Assembly: GCA_047967505.1 (NCBI GenBank)
Contig: CM106538.1
Length of the DNA: 64,000 nucleotides
Reading direction: 5' to 3' (one strand)
Origin: Dipteris shenzhenensis
Lineage: Eukaryota; Polypodiophyta; Polypodiopsida; Gleicheniales
The position numbers and the translations under genes are program-made. Positions 36,601-41,436 of the stretch are shown one piece after another. A model generated the notes under the pieces. The model was not told where the DNA came from. It worked only from the letters and a program-made list of their open reading frames with translations, and searched no databases. Positions within the stretch are counted from its first letter, which is position 1, and the number at the start of each line of letters is the position of its first letter.

Positions 36601-39600
36601 CAATCTTTTGGCATCTTAGTAGGATCACTTTCCTTTTTTAAATTTGATGGATTTGAAGTATATCTTTTGAAAGTGGAAATGAATTTTCTTTTCTTTTATT
36701 AATTTTCCACCATTATTTCCATTGTTGGGGATTCGTATTTTTGCAAGTGGCCACAATTGTATCATTTAAATCTTTGTGAAACAAATCTTGGCTTCCAAAG
36801 ATTTGATCGTGTTCCATTAGACTTCATTTTGATGGTCTCAATAAGTCCTCTAATAAACATATTCCATACCACGAGAGGATTTATGCTTGGAACTTTAGCA
36901 TTTAAATGATAAAATAATTGGTAATAATCCAACTGCTAAGTTCATCATGTGCTTGGCTAAGCACTTTTTGAAAATTTCTTGGAACTGATTCATGTAAGTG
37001 GTTTTGTTTTCAAGTCCCTCCACCAGGTAAGAGCTTTTCCTCTTAGGTACCCTTGCAGAATGGTCAAATGTCGTCGATCATTGAAGTTGTACAAGGCAAA
37101 GTGACTTGTCCTTTTATTCAACCAAGTCTCGATATGGTGAACATGTTTCTCCTGTTCCTTGCCAAACATCTAGAGGACAAAAGAAGGATTATAAGAACAT
37201 CATGGAGATGTTGATTTTCATCAACCAAGTTGACCAAGTCTCATAATTTTGGAGTTTCCAATTTAAGACCAAACATTTTGTTAGGATCTTCTTCTTCCTT
37301 CATGTCTTTGTCTTTTGTTGCGTCATGGAGAAATGTAAGATTCCCTATATTTTCTTAATCAAGTGACTATAAATTCTATCCAAAGTGAAAAAGTAAATAT
37401 GACTTTTCAAAGAATTATCTACATAAGTAGACGGCATAGAAAAATAGCAAGATATTAAAACTGGACGAAAAGTAAACCTGAAAGAGGGTTTAGAATTCCA
37501 CTCCAAAAGGTCTTAAATCAGCCTAAATCACTAATGTTCTGATAAGCCAAACATAAGGTAGTTTTACTTATATCCACCAGCTTATTCTACATCATACTAG
37601 GACCTTTTGCGGCAACACTTTTATTGTTCTCTCATAATACACTTGTGAGCCTTTTAATTTGTAGAGCCCGTGCCCTTAACCAGCTGAGTCTATCAGAATA
37701 CTCTTGTTATCCTTTAACACATATACTAAAGCTAAACGTGGTTTCCACCTAAGTCACGATGTTCCAAAATTAAGTTGCTGCTACATGCTGAAATCAAGTT
37801 GTCGTTCCATAAGCTCAATTATGATTTTCTAATTGACACTAGTGACTAGTCTACAGCTAAAACCCTCCATGTCATTTGAGGAGTTATATCTCACTGCTAC
37901 GAGGATGAGGCTGTTCACGCCTTATACCACTAGGGGCAGCCAAGCGATAAATAATTTGAACATCGGACAATCCCCCAAAATCTCAGGGACAGACTTATAA
38001 GGGCTGATCAACAGATTGATCCCTCAGAGATGTTCTGCTCATAAACATGCAACTGATGACAGTTTTTGATTATGCAAAATATAGTCTGAAGTCAGGCAAC
38101 CTACGTAAGTAGATCTTACATGTTGCAACCCTTTGAGTCACTATCCTCTTGCTATGTGTGGGTATACTTATTTATTTCTTTTTGAAAATCTACAAAAAGA
38201 AAAGCTTCGATCAAGCTTTTGCTGCATTCTTTCCATTATCTCGATTTCTCTATTGGCAAAACCAAGCTTTGCCTCCAACGTACTAAGAATTCTTTCCTAC
38301 CCACAATCTTCTTCCACTGGGGAACCTCTACCCACCACTTATAATTCAAAACTTCGAATCTTCTTTCTCTTCGAAAACAAGAAGAATGTCATTACAACAA
38401 AACAAAAAGACACAAGCATGAAGTATTTCCATTCTAATGTGGCTTTTGTGACAATGATACATAGAGATGACTCCCTCTCCAAGTCATCAAACCAAGTTCA
38501 AGAAACCGAACCATAGAATGCAATATCTGGGGTTCACCACCCAATGGTACAGCCATCGGCTTACCCACAAGTATGGAGGTCATAGGATAGATCCATGGCT
38601 TGGCCCTAGCTTCGTAGACCTCTCCGTCCCATACCACTGAAGTACCATCATGAAGGATGCATTTAACTAGCTTGCTAGCTAGTGTCAGGCCATTATTGAT
38701 CCCATTGACTCTACCCACTAGGGTCTCTCCAGATCCATAGGTCAGCTAGGGATGTAACACTGTCGTTGTGTCATTTAAGGAGGCATGCTAGTATACACAT
38801 CATGCCAGTATATGCATGGTTCTTGCCAAAGTAATGAAAACAGAAAACTTTCTACATGGTTTTTGAGACTTAAATGCCTTCGGTGTGAAAGCCAAAAAAT
38901 TTAGTAGATGTCGGTCGTAATCTTTTTGTTACTCTTCTAGATAGAGTCTAGAGAGAACCTTTATGTAGCTCTGTCCAAGTGTGTTTCTATCTTCATGAGT
39001 ATGATGCAAACCTAATATTAGATATAGCTGCATTGAATCATTACTTTTTCTTATATGTAGATGTTCTATTGCATTTTGATGACAGGAGATGTCGATCCTT
39101 CAAAGACAATTATTCTCGGAGATGGATTGAAAAACTCAACAGCTGGAGATCTTTCTGTTTTTTCTGTTCAATTGTGTGATAATCTGGGAAATCCTGCTGA
39201 AATAAATAACATCTCAATTGCAGTATCAATATTAAGGTTTGGAGACCCATCAGAATTACCCAAAAACATTACAATTGACAACAATAAGAAAGGATTCTAC
39301 AATGTATCCTTTCTTGCAAAAGTTTCTGGGGAGTATGCGATTGTTGTACGATGGCGAGGTGTCACTCTAAATACAGGCCCTGCTTTATATAAGACTGTTC
39401 TTCCAGGTATAACAAGAAGAAGAAAGATATGGTGGAACAATTGTCTGATATGTGGGTCCGTCTTTTCTTGACATAACCAGTAATGAATGTTTGGAATTAT
39501 TTATGCATGCAATGTATGAAAATATAGTTTTCTTCTAAGTGTAATATTGTGGCTCACAGAAGGTCATAAAAGGAGAAGATACTAGGAGGTGTGCTGGAAG

Positions 39601-40693
39601 GTCTTGATGTTGAATTCTTTTGTATGCTTACGTGTTCTTAATTATCTGTATATTTTCAAGCTTTAACTGTACACATTGGTAACACTAACAAACTGGCTTT
39701 CTTTCTTGTTGCAGGACCTTTGTATGTGCCAAATACTAAGGCAGTGGGATCTGGGCTGCAAAGGGGCACAGCTGGAAGCTACCTTGAATTTACCATTTCA
39801 TTTTATGATATTCTTAACAATTCAAATCCACAAGGGCAAGCTAATGTCTCAATCACATTTGTGCCAAACACATTAGCATCACAAGATGTCCTGAAAACAA
39901 ACAGCATGATAAGGGTGAAGTATCGCATCACAAAAGCTTATTCAACTCCATATTCTATATTAATTACAGCAGGGATATATAATGCTACACCTTCTGTATC
40001 CAATGCTACAGTTCCTATCCCTGGAAGCCCATTTCAAGTGCGTATTGAGGCAGGTTAGGGATTAGCCTGCGTAGCATTCTAATGCATAATGAGATTGTAG
40101 TCTTTCTCACATGACACATTTTTCATCATCTTATGTGCACTCGTATTTCAGAATTGATAAAGATGGCCTTATTTTCATGTAATGTGCTGAAATAGCTTCT
40201 TCTACGGGTATCTTGTGCTGTATTATTTCTCTGCTATGAAAGGCATATTTTACAGGGTGTAACATTTGCACTAGCAATGAAGGTGTTTTAGATTGAAATA
40301 ACGCTCCAAATTTATTTTACTTCAGTTCTTCCTTTTTATTTGTAGGAACTGTCTCCGCACCAAATTCTCTTGGAGGATGGCAAGAGGATGCAAACACTTT
40401 TGAAGTAGGTAGCATGGCAGAATTTTTTATTACTCCCAGAGATACATATGGGAATGATATTTTCAAGAGAAATACTTATCCATGCATGTGTAATTTCTCT
40501 GCACAAGTGTACCTCCTGGGGAATCCAGAACCTATCATTGTGAGGGATATGCTTATTGAATCACTGGGCAATACAACCATTGAGACACAGAGACTACGAT
40601 TTTCTTTGCAAGAAGCTGGACAGTACTTGCTCCAAGTTGGAAATGTTTCAGTTAACATACTGGGATCACCTTTTCCTTTTTCTTATGTCACAG
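6556..40693 (+). CDS. GEX2: GEX2-like gene: secreted/membrane protein with filamin-type repeats (12 exons seen, 3' end not found)
   Basis: Twelve exons with consensus GT/AG borders join in one frame: 6556-6661, 6745-7224, 7432-7785, 7952-8272, 8370-8708, 14240-14560, 14662-15057, 15153-15497, 23995-24330, 39086-39406, 39715-40053 and 40346-40693. Every intron is phase 1 and splits a codon, a Cys at the first junction and a Gly at all later ones. Every internal exon length is divisible by three. Exon 1 supplies a hydrophobic leader, exon 2 a Cys-rich domain, and exons 3-12 one repeat each. The repeats share F.AG..A, D..GN, AG.Y.L.VG and SPF.F motifs of filamin/ABP280 repeats. Many N-X-S/T sites fit an extracellular protein. 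At least 1,335 residues are encoded, and no transmembrane or terminal exon is seen, so the gene probably continues past the window. Plant GEX2 is a sperm protein with filamin-like domains that acts in gamete attachment. The family call is by motif and architecture; another plant filamin-repeat protein is the alternative. Confidence 0.65.
6745..7224 (+). CDS. GEX2-like exon 2: Cys-rich N-terminal domain
   Basis: The acceptor TTTGGCAG precedes this 480-bp exon, the longest one. It encodes 10 cysteines, including the clusters CDC and CSSC, which suggests a disulphide-bonded extracellular module. Recognisable stretches include [20 protein letters not shown] near the start and GFCWYS near the end. 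It is less like a canonical filamin repeat than the later exons. It ends ILSAG at a GCAG/GTGGCC donor. The genomic reading frame runs on past the splice site to 7406, which is why a longer unspliced frame appears. Confidence 0.7.
7432..7785 (+). CDS. GEX2-like exon 3: filamin-type repeat
   Basis: A 354-bp phase 1-1 exon starting [12 protein letters not shown] and containing [33 protein letters not shown] and [11 protein letters not shown]. These are the order and spacing of a filamin/ABP280 Ig-like repeat. Borders are CTCGCCAG/G and AGCAG/GTAAAT. Sequons NWT and NFT suggest glycosylation. Confidence 0.85.
7952..8272 (+). CDS. GEX2-like exon 4: filamin-type repeat
   Basis: A 321-bp phase 1-1 exon from TTCTGCAG/G to CCGG/GTAAAT. 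It reads [12 protein letters not shown], then [21 protein letters not shown] and [11 protein letters not shown]. The usual D..GN loop is EGGN here. The intron before it is 166 bp and the one after it 97 bp. Confidence 0.85.
8370..8708 (+). CDS. GEX2-like exon 5: filamin-type repeat
   Basis: A 339-bp phase 1-1 exon after GTTCCAG/G. It reads [43 protein letters not shown] and [11 protein letters not shown]. The donor AAAG/GTACAAG opens intron 5, which is inflated to 5,531 bp by LINE and CACTA debris. Confidence 0.85.
8748..9290 (+). repeat. C/T-rich polypyrimidine tract upstream of LINE-D1
   Basis: About 0.5 kb of near-continuous CTCCC, CCTGCC and CCCTC motifs on the plus strand. Apparent Pro/Leu/Ser frames are compositional artefacts. 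It directly precedes LINE-D1 in the same sense orientation, as in three other places in the window. Confidence 0.8.
9290..11536 (+). mobile_element. LINE-D1, internally deleted plant LINE
   Basis: The left part carries a long frame (10043-10852) that ends with [13 protein letters not shown], the N-terminal endonuclease motif (compare [16 protein letters not shown]). Immediately after, from about 10,850, the sequence switches to the far C-terminus of a LINE ORF2: [19 protein letters not shown] is the zf-RVT zinc-binding motif. The bulk of endonuclease and reverse transcriptase is therefore deleted. The 3' end is typical of this family: ACTTAATAGAAGTTTTTG, then a short A-rich tail near 11,530. 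It sits in intron 5 in the sense orientation of the host gene. Confidence 0.7.
11540..11858 (+). pseudogene. LINE-D2, 5' part (C-terminal reverse transcriptase region)
   Basis: [14 protein letters not shown], then [14 protein letters not shown] and [11 protein letters not shown], read in more than one frame, match the post-RT region of plant L1-type ORF2. Stop codons and frameshifts make it non-coding. It abuts a CACTA fragment at its right end, and the element appears to resume at about 12,560. Confidence 0.6.
11858..12470 (-). pseudogene. CACTA (En/Spm) transposase-region fragment, DUF4218-like
   Basis: On the minus strand the frame 12145-11861 reads [20 protein letters not shown], then [20 protein letters not shown]. 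This aligns by pattern with the DUF4218 segment that follows the TNP2 transposase in plant CACTA elements (pattern FPP-FFD-M-HL-VHL, then RWM-PFER-LKT-K--VRN). Upstream on the minus strand, HDILPINL in another frame continues the similarity to about 12.47 kb. There are no CACTA termini, so this is a scrap lodged in LINE-D2. Confidence 0.55.
12560..13915 (+). pseudogene. LINE-D2, 3' part (zf-RVT and 3' end)
   Basis: The region contains a decayed zf-RVT block (FFWLFVHGG, then [18 protein letters not shown]) and a tail-domain frame (13224-13703) with [20 protein letters not shown] and [17 protein letters not shown]. The 3' end CTCAATAGAAGTCTTTTC near 13,890 matches the other LINE-D copies. Stops occur throughout. 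It lies in intron 5, sense to the host gene. Confidence 0.65.
13916..14239. other. Remainder of intron 5
   Basis: No gene. It holds a C-run followed by an A-run (about 14100-14127) and ends in the AATTCAG acceptor of exon 6. Confidence 0.6.
14240..14560 (+). CDS. GEX2-like exon 6: filamin-type repeat
   Basis: A 321-bp phase 1-1 exon from AATTCAG/G to TCAGCAG/GTAAAC. It contains [44 protein letters not shown] and [11 protein letters not shown]. The genomic frame continues past both splice sites, which hides the exon ends in a simple ORF view. Confidence 0.85.
14662..15057 (+). CDS. GEX2-like exon 7: filamin-type repeat (long)
   Basis: A 396-bp phase 1-1 exon from TTTTCTAG/G to TTGCTG/GTATGAG. 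It has an extra N-terminal stretch ([15 protein letters not shown]) before [33 protein letters not shown] and [11 protein letters not shown]. At 132 codons it is the longest repeat exon. Its acceptor has a good polypyrimidine tract. Confidence 0.85.
15153..15497 (+). CDS. GEX2-like exon 8: filamin-type repeat
   Basis: A 345-bp phase 1-1 exon from CTCGCAG/G to ATCCAG/GTGATG. It reads [45 protein letters not shown] and [11 protein letters not shown]. Several adjacent sequons (NNT, NAT, NIS) favour an extracellular location. Intron 8 after it is 8,497 bp and hosts a Ty3 element. Confidence 0.85.
15498..16427. other. Intron 8, left part; no gene
   Basis: No coding frame is supported. The right part resembles an old LTR (listed separately), ending at the Ty3 insertion site. 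Confidence 0.5.
16055..16401 (+). mobile_element. Possible old LTR remnant
   Basis: The stretch starts TGTAAGGGGG and ends CTCCAACA. It holds a TATAAAAG box at 16284-16291 and a long pyrimidine-rich 3' part, the look of an LTR promoter. No target-site duplication is visible at these ends and no second copy occurs in the window, so the boundaries are tentative. Confidence 0.25.
16433..16890 (+). repeat. Left LTR of the Ty3 element
   Basis: Begins TGTTACGCTCTAGC and ends GTATTTACA. Compared with the right LTR it carries an extra 20 bp in the middle (around GTGAGGGTTGATAGCACCAG). Confidence 0.9.
16893..16904 (+). other. Primer-binding site of the Ty3 element
   Basis: TGGTATCAGAGC, two bases after the LTR, is complementary to the 3' end of initiator tRNA-Met, the usual primer for plant Ty1 and Ty3 elements. 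Confidence 0.85.
17462..18409 (-). pseudogene. Inverted gag of the Ty3 element
   Basis: A 315-residue open frame on the strand opposite to pol. Residues about 100-235 show the retrotransposon gag fold pattern: [42 protein letters not shown] and [14 protein letters not shown]. The C-terminal region is basic and Gly/Ser/Lys-rich, as expected just before a zinc knuckle. The frame reaches RKVTP and is then fused to unrelated residues. On the plus strand, the pol frame at 18900 begins with VTP and continues to the zinc knuckle. The gag block thus looks flipped in place, with breakpoints near 17,490 and 18,898. It is intact as a reading frame despite the inversion. Confidence 0.85.
18900..19304 (+). 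pseudogene. Ty3 zinc knuckle and protease start
   Basis: After [13 protein letters not shown] comes [13 protein letters not shown], a CX2CX3HX4C knuckle one residue shorter than the canonical CX2CX4HX4C. Protease similarity follows with [13 protein letters not shown], in which the usual DSG catalytic loop reads DSV. The frame stops at 19304, and homology to the following region continues in another frame. Confidence 0.75.
19333..20010 (+). pseudogene. Ty3 protease tail and RT N-terminus
   Basis: It contains [16 protein letters not shown] (a protease/RT linker typical of chromoviruses), [20 protein letters not shown] and [20 protein letters not shown]. The RT frame breaks at CIDFR and continues in the frame starting at 20003. 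Confidence 0.85.
20003..20968 (+). pseudogene. Ty3 reverse transcriptase and RNase H
   Basis: Continues RT with [35 protein letters not shown] and the catalytic motif [10 protein letters not shown] (Phe in place of the common Tyr). The connection domain and RNase H follow: [17 protein letters not shown], then [19 protein letters not shown]. The frame is lost soon after the RNase H Glu region at 20,930. Confidence 0.9.
20889..21395 (+). pseudogene. Ty3 integrase N-terminal zinc domain
   Basis: The HHCC domain is visible as [19 protein letters not shown] followed by [18 protein letters not shown]. The frame shifts before the catalytic core, which continues at about 21,360. Confidence 0.85.
21350..22105 (+). 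pseudogene. Ty3 integrase core and C-terminal part, frameshifted
   Basis: The core starts [13 protein letters not shown] (first catalytic Asp), then [14 protein letters not shown] (second Asp). Near 21,655 a frameshift moves the catalytic-Glu motif DGQTERVN to a different frame. The next frames carry [18 protein letters not shown] and [12 protein letters not shown], and then the GPY/F-type end [11 protein letters not shown]. At least two frameshifts occur within about 750 bp. Confidence 0.85.
22144..22419 (+). pseudogene. Ty3 C-terminal chromodomain-like segment
   Basis: [13 protein letters not shown] is the usual post-integrase motif. [18 protein letters not shown], then [16 protein letters not shown] and FPDFIIED, fits the chromodomain tail of plant chromoviruses. 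It ends just before the purine-rich tract AAGAGGGAAGGAA (22419-22431) and the right LTR. Confidence 0.8.
22432..22868 (+). repeat. Right LTR of the Ty3 element
   Basis: A 437-bp copy beginning TGTTACGCTCTAGC and ending GTATTACA, followed by the ATGTT target duplication. Confidence 0.9.
22874..23994. other. Intron 8, right part; no gene
   Basis: AT-rich intronic sequence with no conserved motif. It ends in the TCTTCTGCAG acceptor of exon 9. Confidence 0.6.
23995..24330 (+). CDS. GEX2-like exon 9: filamin-type repeat
   Basis: A 336-bp phase 1-1 exon from TTCTGCAG/G to ATTGCAG/GTGAAC. It contains [40 protein letters not shown] and [11 protein letters not shown]. Introns on both sides are TE-filled (8.5 and 14.8 kb), so this repeat is isolated in genomic space. 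Its frame still matches its neighbours exactly. Confidence 0.85.
24331..25044. other. Intron 9, left part; no gene
   Basis: No supported coding frame. A degenerate GA-rich tract (about 24721-24750) lies upstream of the truncated LINE-A' copy. Confidence 0.5.
25197..27407 (+). CDS. LINE-A' reverse transcriptase (open 736 codons)
   Basis: A long ORF2 fragment holding the full reverse transcriptase. Motifs in order are [55 protein letters not shown] and [13 protein letters not shown] with the catalytic YADD, followed by LGATFRGP. The zinc-finger region [17 protein letters not shown] comes near the end. It stops at a TGA where LINE-A has TGC (Cys), a single-base nonsense change, and the homology continues downstream in the same frame. 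True initiation is unknown because the 5' part is truncated. Confidence 0.85.
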   Translation: MPCNGWYDEECKELRRKLRLETQEKSPLLIETKKSYKRLVRRKKCQFLARNEEELRSLLFSCDSKEFWKKFLRLKSQTPLTDPQVWLAYTSTLYDIPDQPQIDLSHVPRPTSSALFSSNSVRAAAHRLKTGRAKDHDGLQAEYVIHGIDALTTVLSRLFNESICTGLPPSWLENTIVPIHKSGDPLEASNYRTIMIGHVTAKIYATILEGHINDHAEAKGMRARGQARFRAEHSTLDHIFTLRALIEEAKSRKQRLYCCFVDFRKAFDTVLRFRLFQRLRDLGFNGEIQWAIMALYERVTGRVRTRAGLSGEVRSTIGVKQGCPLSPTLFGLYIDELEMYIQTMGGTGSLLAGSTIPILLYADDVVLISSSQQGLQAHLHALHNFCQDRGLSVNLGKTKVMVFNTSYQVYRRGEFSFTFYGQEVELVREYTYLGATFRGPVFTMTHAARDRISRGYAALALLERQCAQSHFQHPDTKSLLFDTLVRPAVMYASPFWAGDLSVADWRRVERLQIIMFSRLIRAKPTVPHQITFAEFGATPLALDAAFQLVTYLHRIRALGDSAVGRARLPWLALTSSQMLAERGHTFCWYHTLSTWLTSLGLDMDRLPPFRYSIDAPRLPLTRHELSQVIRADLLQLHTFRTWVHPTELPTKMATYRDHFLRISEDGFIISPRYIGVHMSHSLRIALGQLRVSSHRLDVEAGRMRRTATGHRPRRETRICPCCTMGEVETEEHFVCR
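27408..27908 (+). pseudogene. LINE-A' ORF2 C-terminus after premature stop
   Basis: Same frame as the preceding RT. It reads [14 protein letters not shown], then [15 protein letters not shown], and ends [12 protein letters not shown] as in LINE-A. Only the one TGA separates it from the RT block. Confidence 0.85.
28340..28629 (-). mobile_element. LINE-B'' 3'-terminal fragment
   Basis: About 270 bp of LINE-B 3' UTR ending in (TTTC)n on the minus strand. It matches 41448-41724 with a single visible substitution (TGCAAAG versus TACAAAG). The fragment is a severely 5'-truncated insertion flanked by GA-rich sequence on both sides. Confidence 0.85.
28630..28702 (+). repeat. GA/GAAA microsatellite
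   Basis: GAGAGA runs interrupted by GTGA and GAAAGAAA units, contiguous with the LINE-B'' insertion. Confidence 0.9.
28703..30104. other. Intron 9, middle; no gene
   Basis: No recognisable coding sequence. The last 220 bp (about 29,880-30,100) are purine-rich (GAAGGG, GGGGAAAG). Confidence 0.5.
30120..30962 (-). pseudogene. LINE-C reverse transcriptase, N-terminal half
   Basis: The frame 30962-30264 carries [56 protein letters not shown] and [14 protein letters not shown], the RT fingers motifs of plant L1 elements. After a frameshift, [19 protein letters not shown] appears near 30,260. The catalytic YADD segment is not present. Confidence 0.85.
31330..32415 (-). pseudogene. LINE-C endonuclease
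   Basis: APE-type endonuclease in two main frames. 32415-31714 holds [11 protein letters not shown] (catalytic Glu), [16 protein letters not shown] and GILNVYAPA. 31587-31330 holds [13 protein letters not shown] and [12 protein letters not shown] (catalytic SDH), with GGDFNNLE between them in another frame near 31.64 kb. Confidence 0.85.
32800..33010 (+). repeat. G-rich tract inside LINE-C
   Basis: GGGGGAGG-type sequence between the ORF1 and endonuclease parts of LINE-C. In the element's sense orientation it is C-rich and would encode Pro/Ser-rich linker. Confidence 0.75.
33470..33530 (-). pseudogene. LINE-C ORF1 CCHC zinc knuckle
   Basis: Minus-strand translation gives [18 protein letters not shown], a CX2CX4HX4C knuckle, the usual end of plant L1 ORF1. 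It is too short to stand out as an open frame. Confidence 0.8.
33531..34120 (-). pseudogene. LINE-C ORF1 N-terminal (DUF4283-like) region
   Basis: Minus-strand segments such as [52 protein letters not shown] and [20 protein letters not shown] form a gag-like ORF1 preceding the knuckle. Several stops interrupt it. A related pair of fragments lies at 35.5-35.9 kb. Confidence 0.55.
34190..34800 (+). repeat. Purine (G/A)-rich tract at the 5' side of LINE-C
   Basis: About 0.6 kb of GGGGAGG, GAAGGCGG and GGCAGGAAG units with loosely repeated AGGAGGTAGAGGC(A/G)GC motifs. Long open frames on both strands here are compositional artefacts. On the LINE-C sense strand it is a polypyrimidine tract. Confidence 0.8.
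34801..35499. other. Intron 9; no gene
   Basis: No supported feature apart from ordinary AT-rich sequence. Confidence 0.5.
35500..35920 (-). pseudogene. Two LINE-C ORF1 5' fragments
   Basis: Two partly overlapping homologous blocks (about 35515-35600 and 35636-35900) repeat GTGT(C)GAGGGAGCTCAGCTGGAGG and CCATAGATAGTGACCTC. The same motifs occur at 33,855-34,100 in LINE-C. The longer block encodes [20 protein letters not shown] on the minus strand. They are short, decayed ORF1 starts. Confidence 0.65.
35960..36258 (+). pseudogene. LINE-D 3' end fragment
   Basis: TTGAGGTGGCATTTTCATCCTCA and CATGCTTAATAAAAATCTTC match the 3' ends of LINE-D copies at 11.4-11.5, 13.7-13.9 and 60.8-60.95 kb. No coding potential. 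Confidence 0.65.
36259..39085. other. Intron 9, right part; no gene recognised
   Basis: About 2.8 kb of mainly AT-rich sequence. Frames at 36484-36702, 38133-38516 and 38718-38434 (minus) carry no motif I recognise. The 38.4-38.75 kb part may be old transposon sequence. It ends at the GATGACAG acceptor of exon 10. Confidence 0.4.
39086..39406 (+). CDS. GEX2-like exon 10: divergent filamin-type repeat
   Basis: A 321-bp phase 1-1 exon from ATGACAG/G to TTCCAG/GTATAA. It begins [15 protein letters not shown], with [23 protein letters not shown] and [11 protein letters not shown]. It lacks the SPF.F signature (it reads [11 protein letters not shown] instead), making it the most divergent repeat. 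Its frame and length fit the series. Confidence 0.75.
39715..40053 (+). CDS. GEX2-like exon 11: filamin-type repeat
   Basis: A 339-bp phase 1-1 exon from GTTGCAG/G to AGGCAG/GTTAGG. It reads [37 protein letters not shown] and [11 protein letters not shown]. Strand spacing resembles exon 10. Sequons NVS and NAT are present. Confidence 0.8.
40346..40693 (+). CDS. GEX2-like exon 12: filamin-type repeat, last exon seen
   Basis: A 348-bp exon after TTTGTAG/G. It contains [41 protein letters not shown] and [18 protein letters not shown] donor follows at the same position as in the other repeats. Reading on instead would meet TAA at 40699-40701 (TGQ stop), so a terminal exon here is possible. Every earlier exon shows the same early stop in its intron, so a spliced continuation beyond the TE nest is more likely. 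Confidence 0.8.
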
Positions 40694-41043
40694 GTCAATA
40701 ATTGATACCGAGCTTGATTATCTTATTTCTAGTAAAATCATGTTTGTGTTCACATTGCCGATGCAATGTACTATCGTTCTTAGGAATTAGTTGGACTTCA
40801 ATGGTTTTGACCAAGGGGAATTTGTATTTTCAAATGATGTAGTCTTTTAAACATTAGACTAGATGGAAGAAACTCTTCAGTCTTTTCACTGTACAGTTTC
40901 ATAAGAGAACAAAAAATATATATATTGTATGAAAAATTTGTACTTTTTCCCCTTTTGTAAATAGCAAACTACATGAATGCTTATGAAAATAACATTATAC
41001 AAGATTTGACATGTCTAGCCCTTTGGCTTTGTATGGGTAGTGA
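40694..41043. other. Flank after exon 12; no gene
   Basis: Putative start of the next GEX2-like intron. It contains no further filamin-type exon, stop-terminated coding block or obvious polyadenylation cluster. Confidence 0.4.
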
Positions 41044-41262
41044 TGTTGGAAATGGAAGAGAGAGAATGGAGTTGAAGCAAGCTAGAATGGAATTGCAGCA
41101 ACACAAATGAACTACAAAGATAGGAAACCATAGGATGGACCCTAATTGGGATCAAAAGATGTGTGGTGACTAACTCTCCCACAAACTCAATCTCTAACTG
41201 AGGCTAGGGGTAAACAACCTTAATAAAGGGAAAAAGTGCCCCTAGCCCCTTATTACATAACA
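41044..41262 (-). repeat. 3' LTR of copia element H (probable)
   Basis: On the minus strand the segment runs TGTTATG...TCCAACA, a 219-bp TG...CA block directly downstream of the H RNase H C-terminus. No second copy is present because H is truncated at its 5' side, so the boundaries rest on termini and position only. Confidence 0.5.
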
Positions 41263-41414
41263 TTGGCCACTACCTTAAAACTTTGGATGAGGTAATGCTT
41301 TCGTGAAGAGAAATACGAGATTTTGGGAAGAAGCCCAAGCTGATGTCCCATGCATGTAGCTGCTCCCTGACATAATGATATTGAGTTCAATGTGTTCTGT
41401 ACGACCATGAAACA
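41263..41414 (-). pseudogene. Copia H RNase H C-terminal end
   Basis: Minus-strand translation gives FHGRTEHIELN and later FTKAL, the standard copia RNase H ending (FH-RTKHIE ... FTK-L). It is separated from its N-terminal half (59.36-59.54 kb) by the 17.9-kb F insertion. Confidence 0.75.
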
Positions 41415-41436
41415 TGAAGGAACATGGTGGAGAGAG

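Noticed and set aside
38133-38718. Possible coding frames on both strands before exon 10
   Set aside because: No motif, no splice-phase match with the gene and opposing frames overlap; left as unassigned intron sequence.
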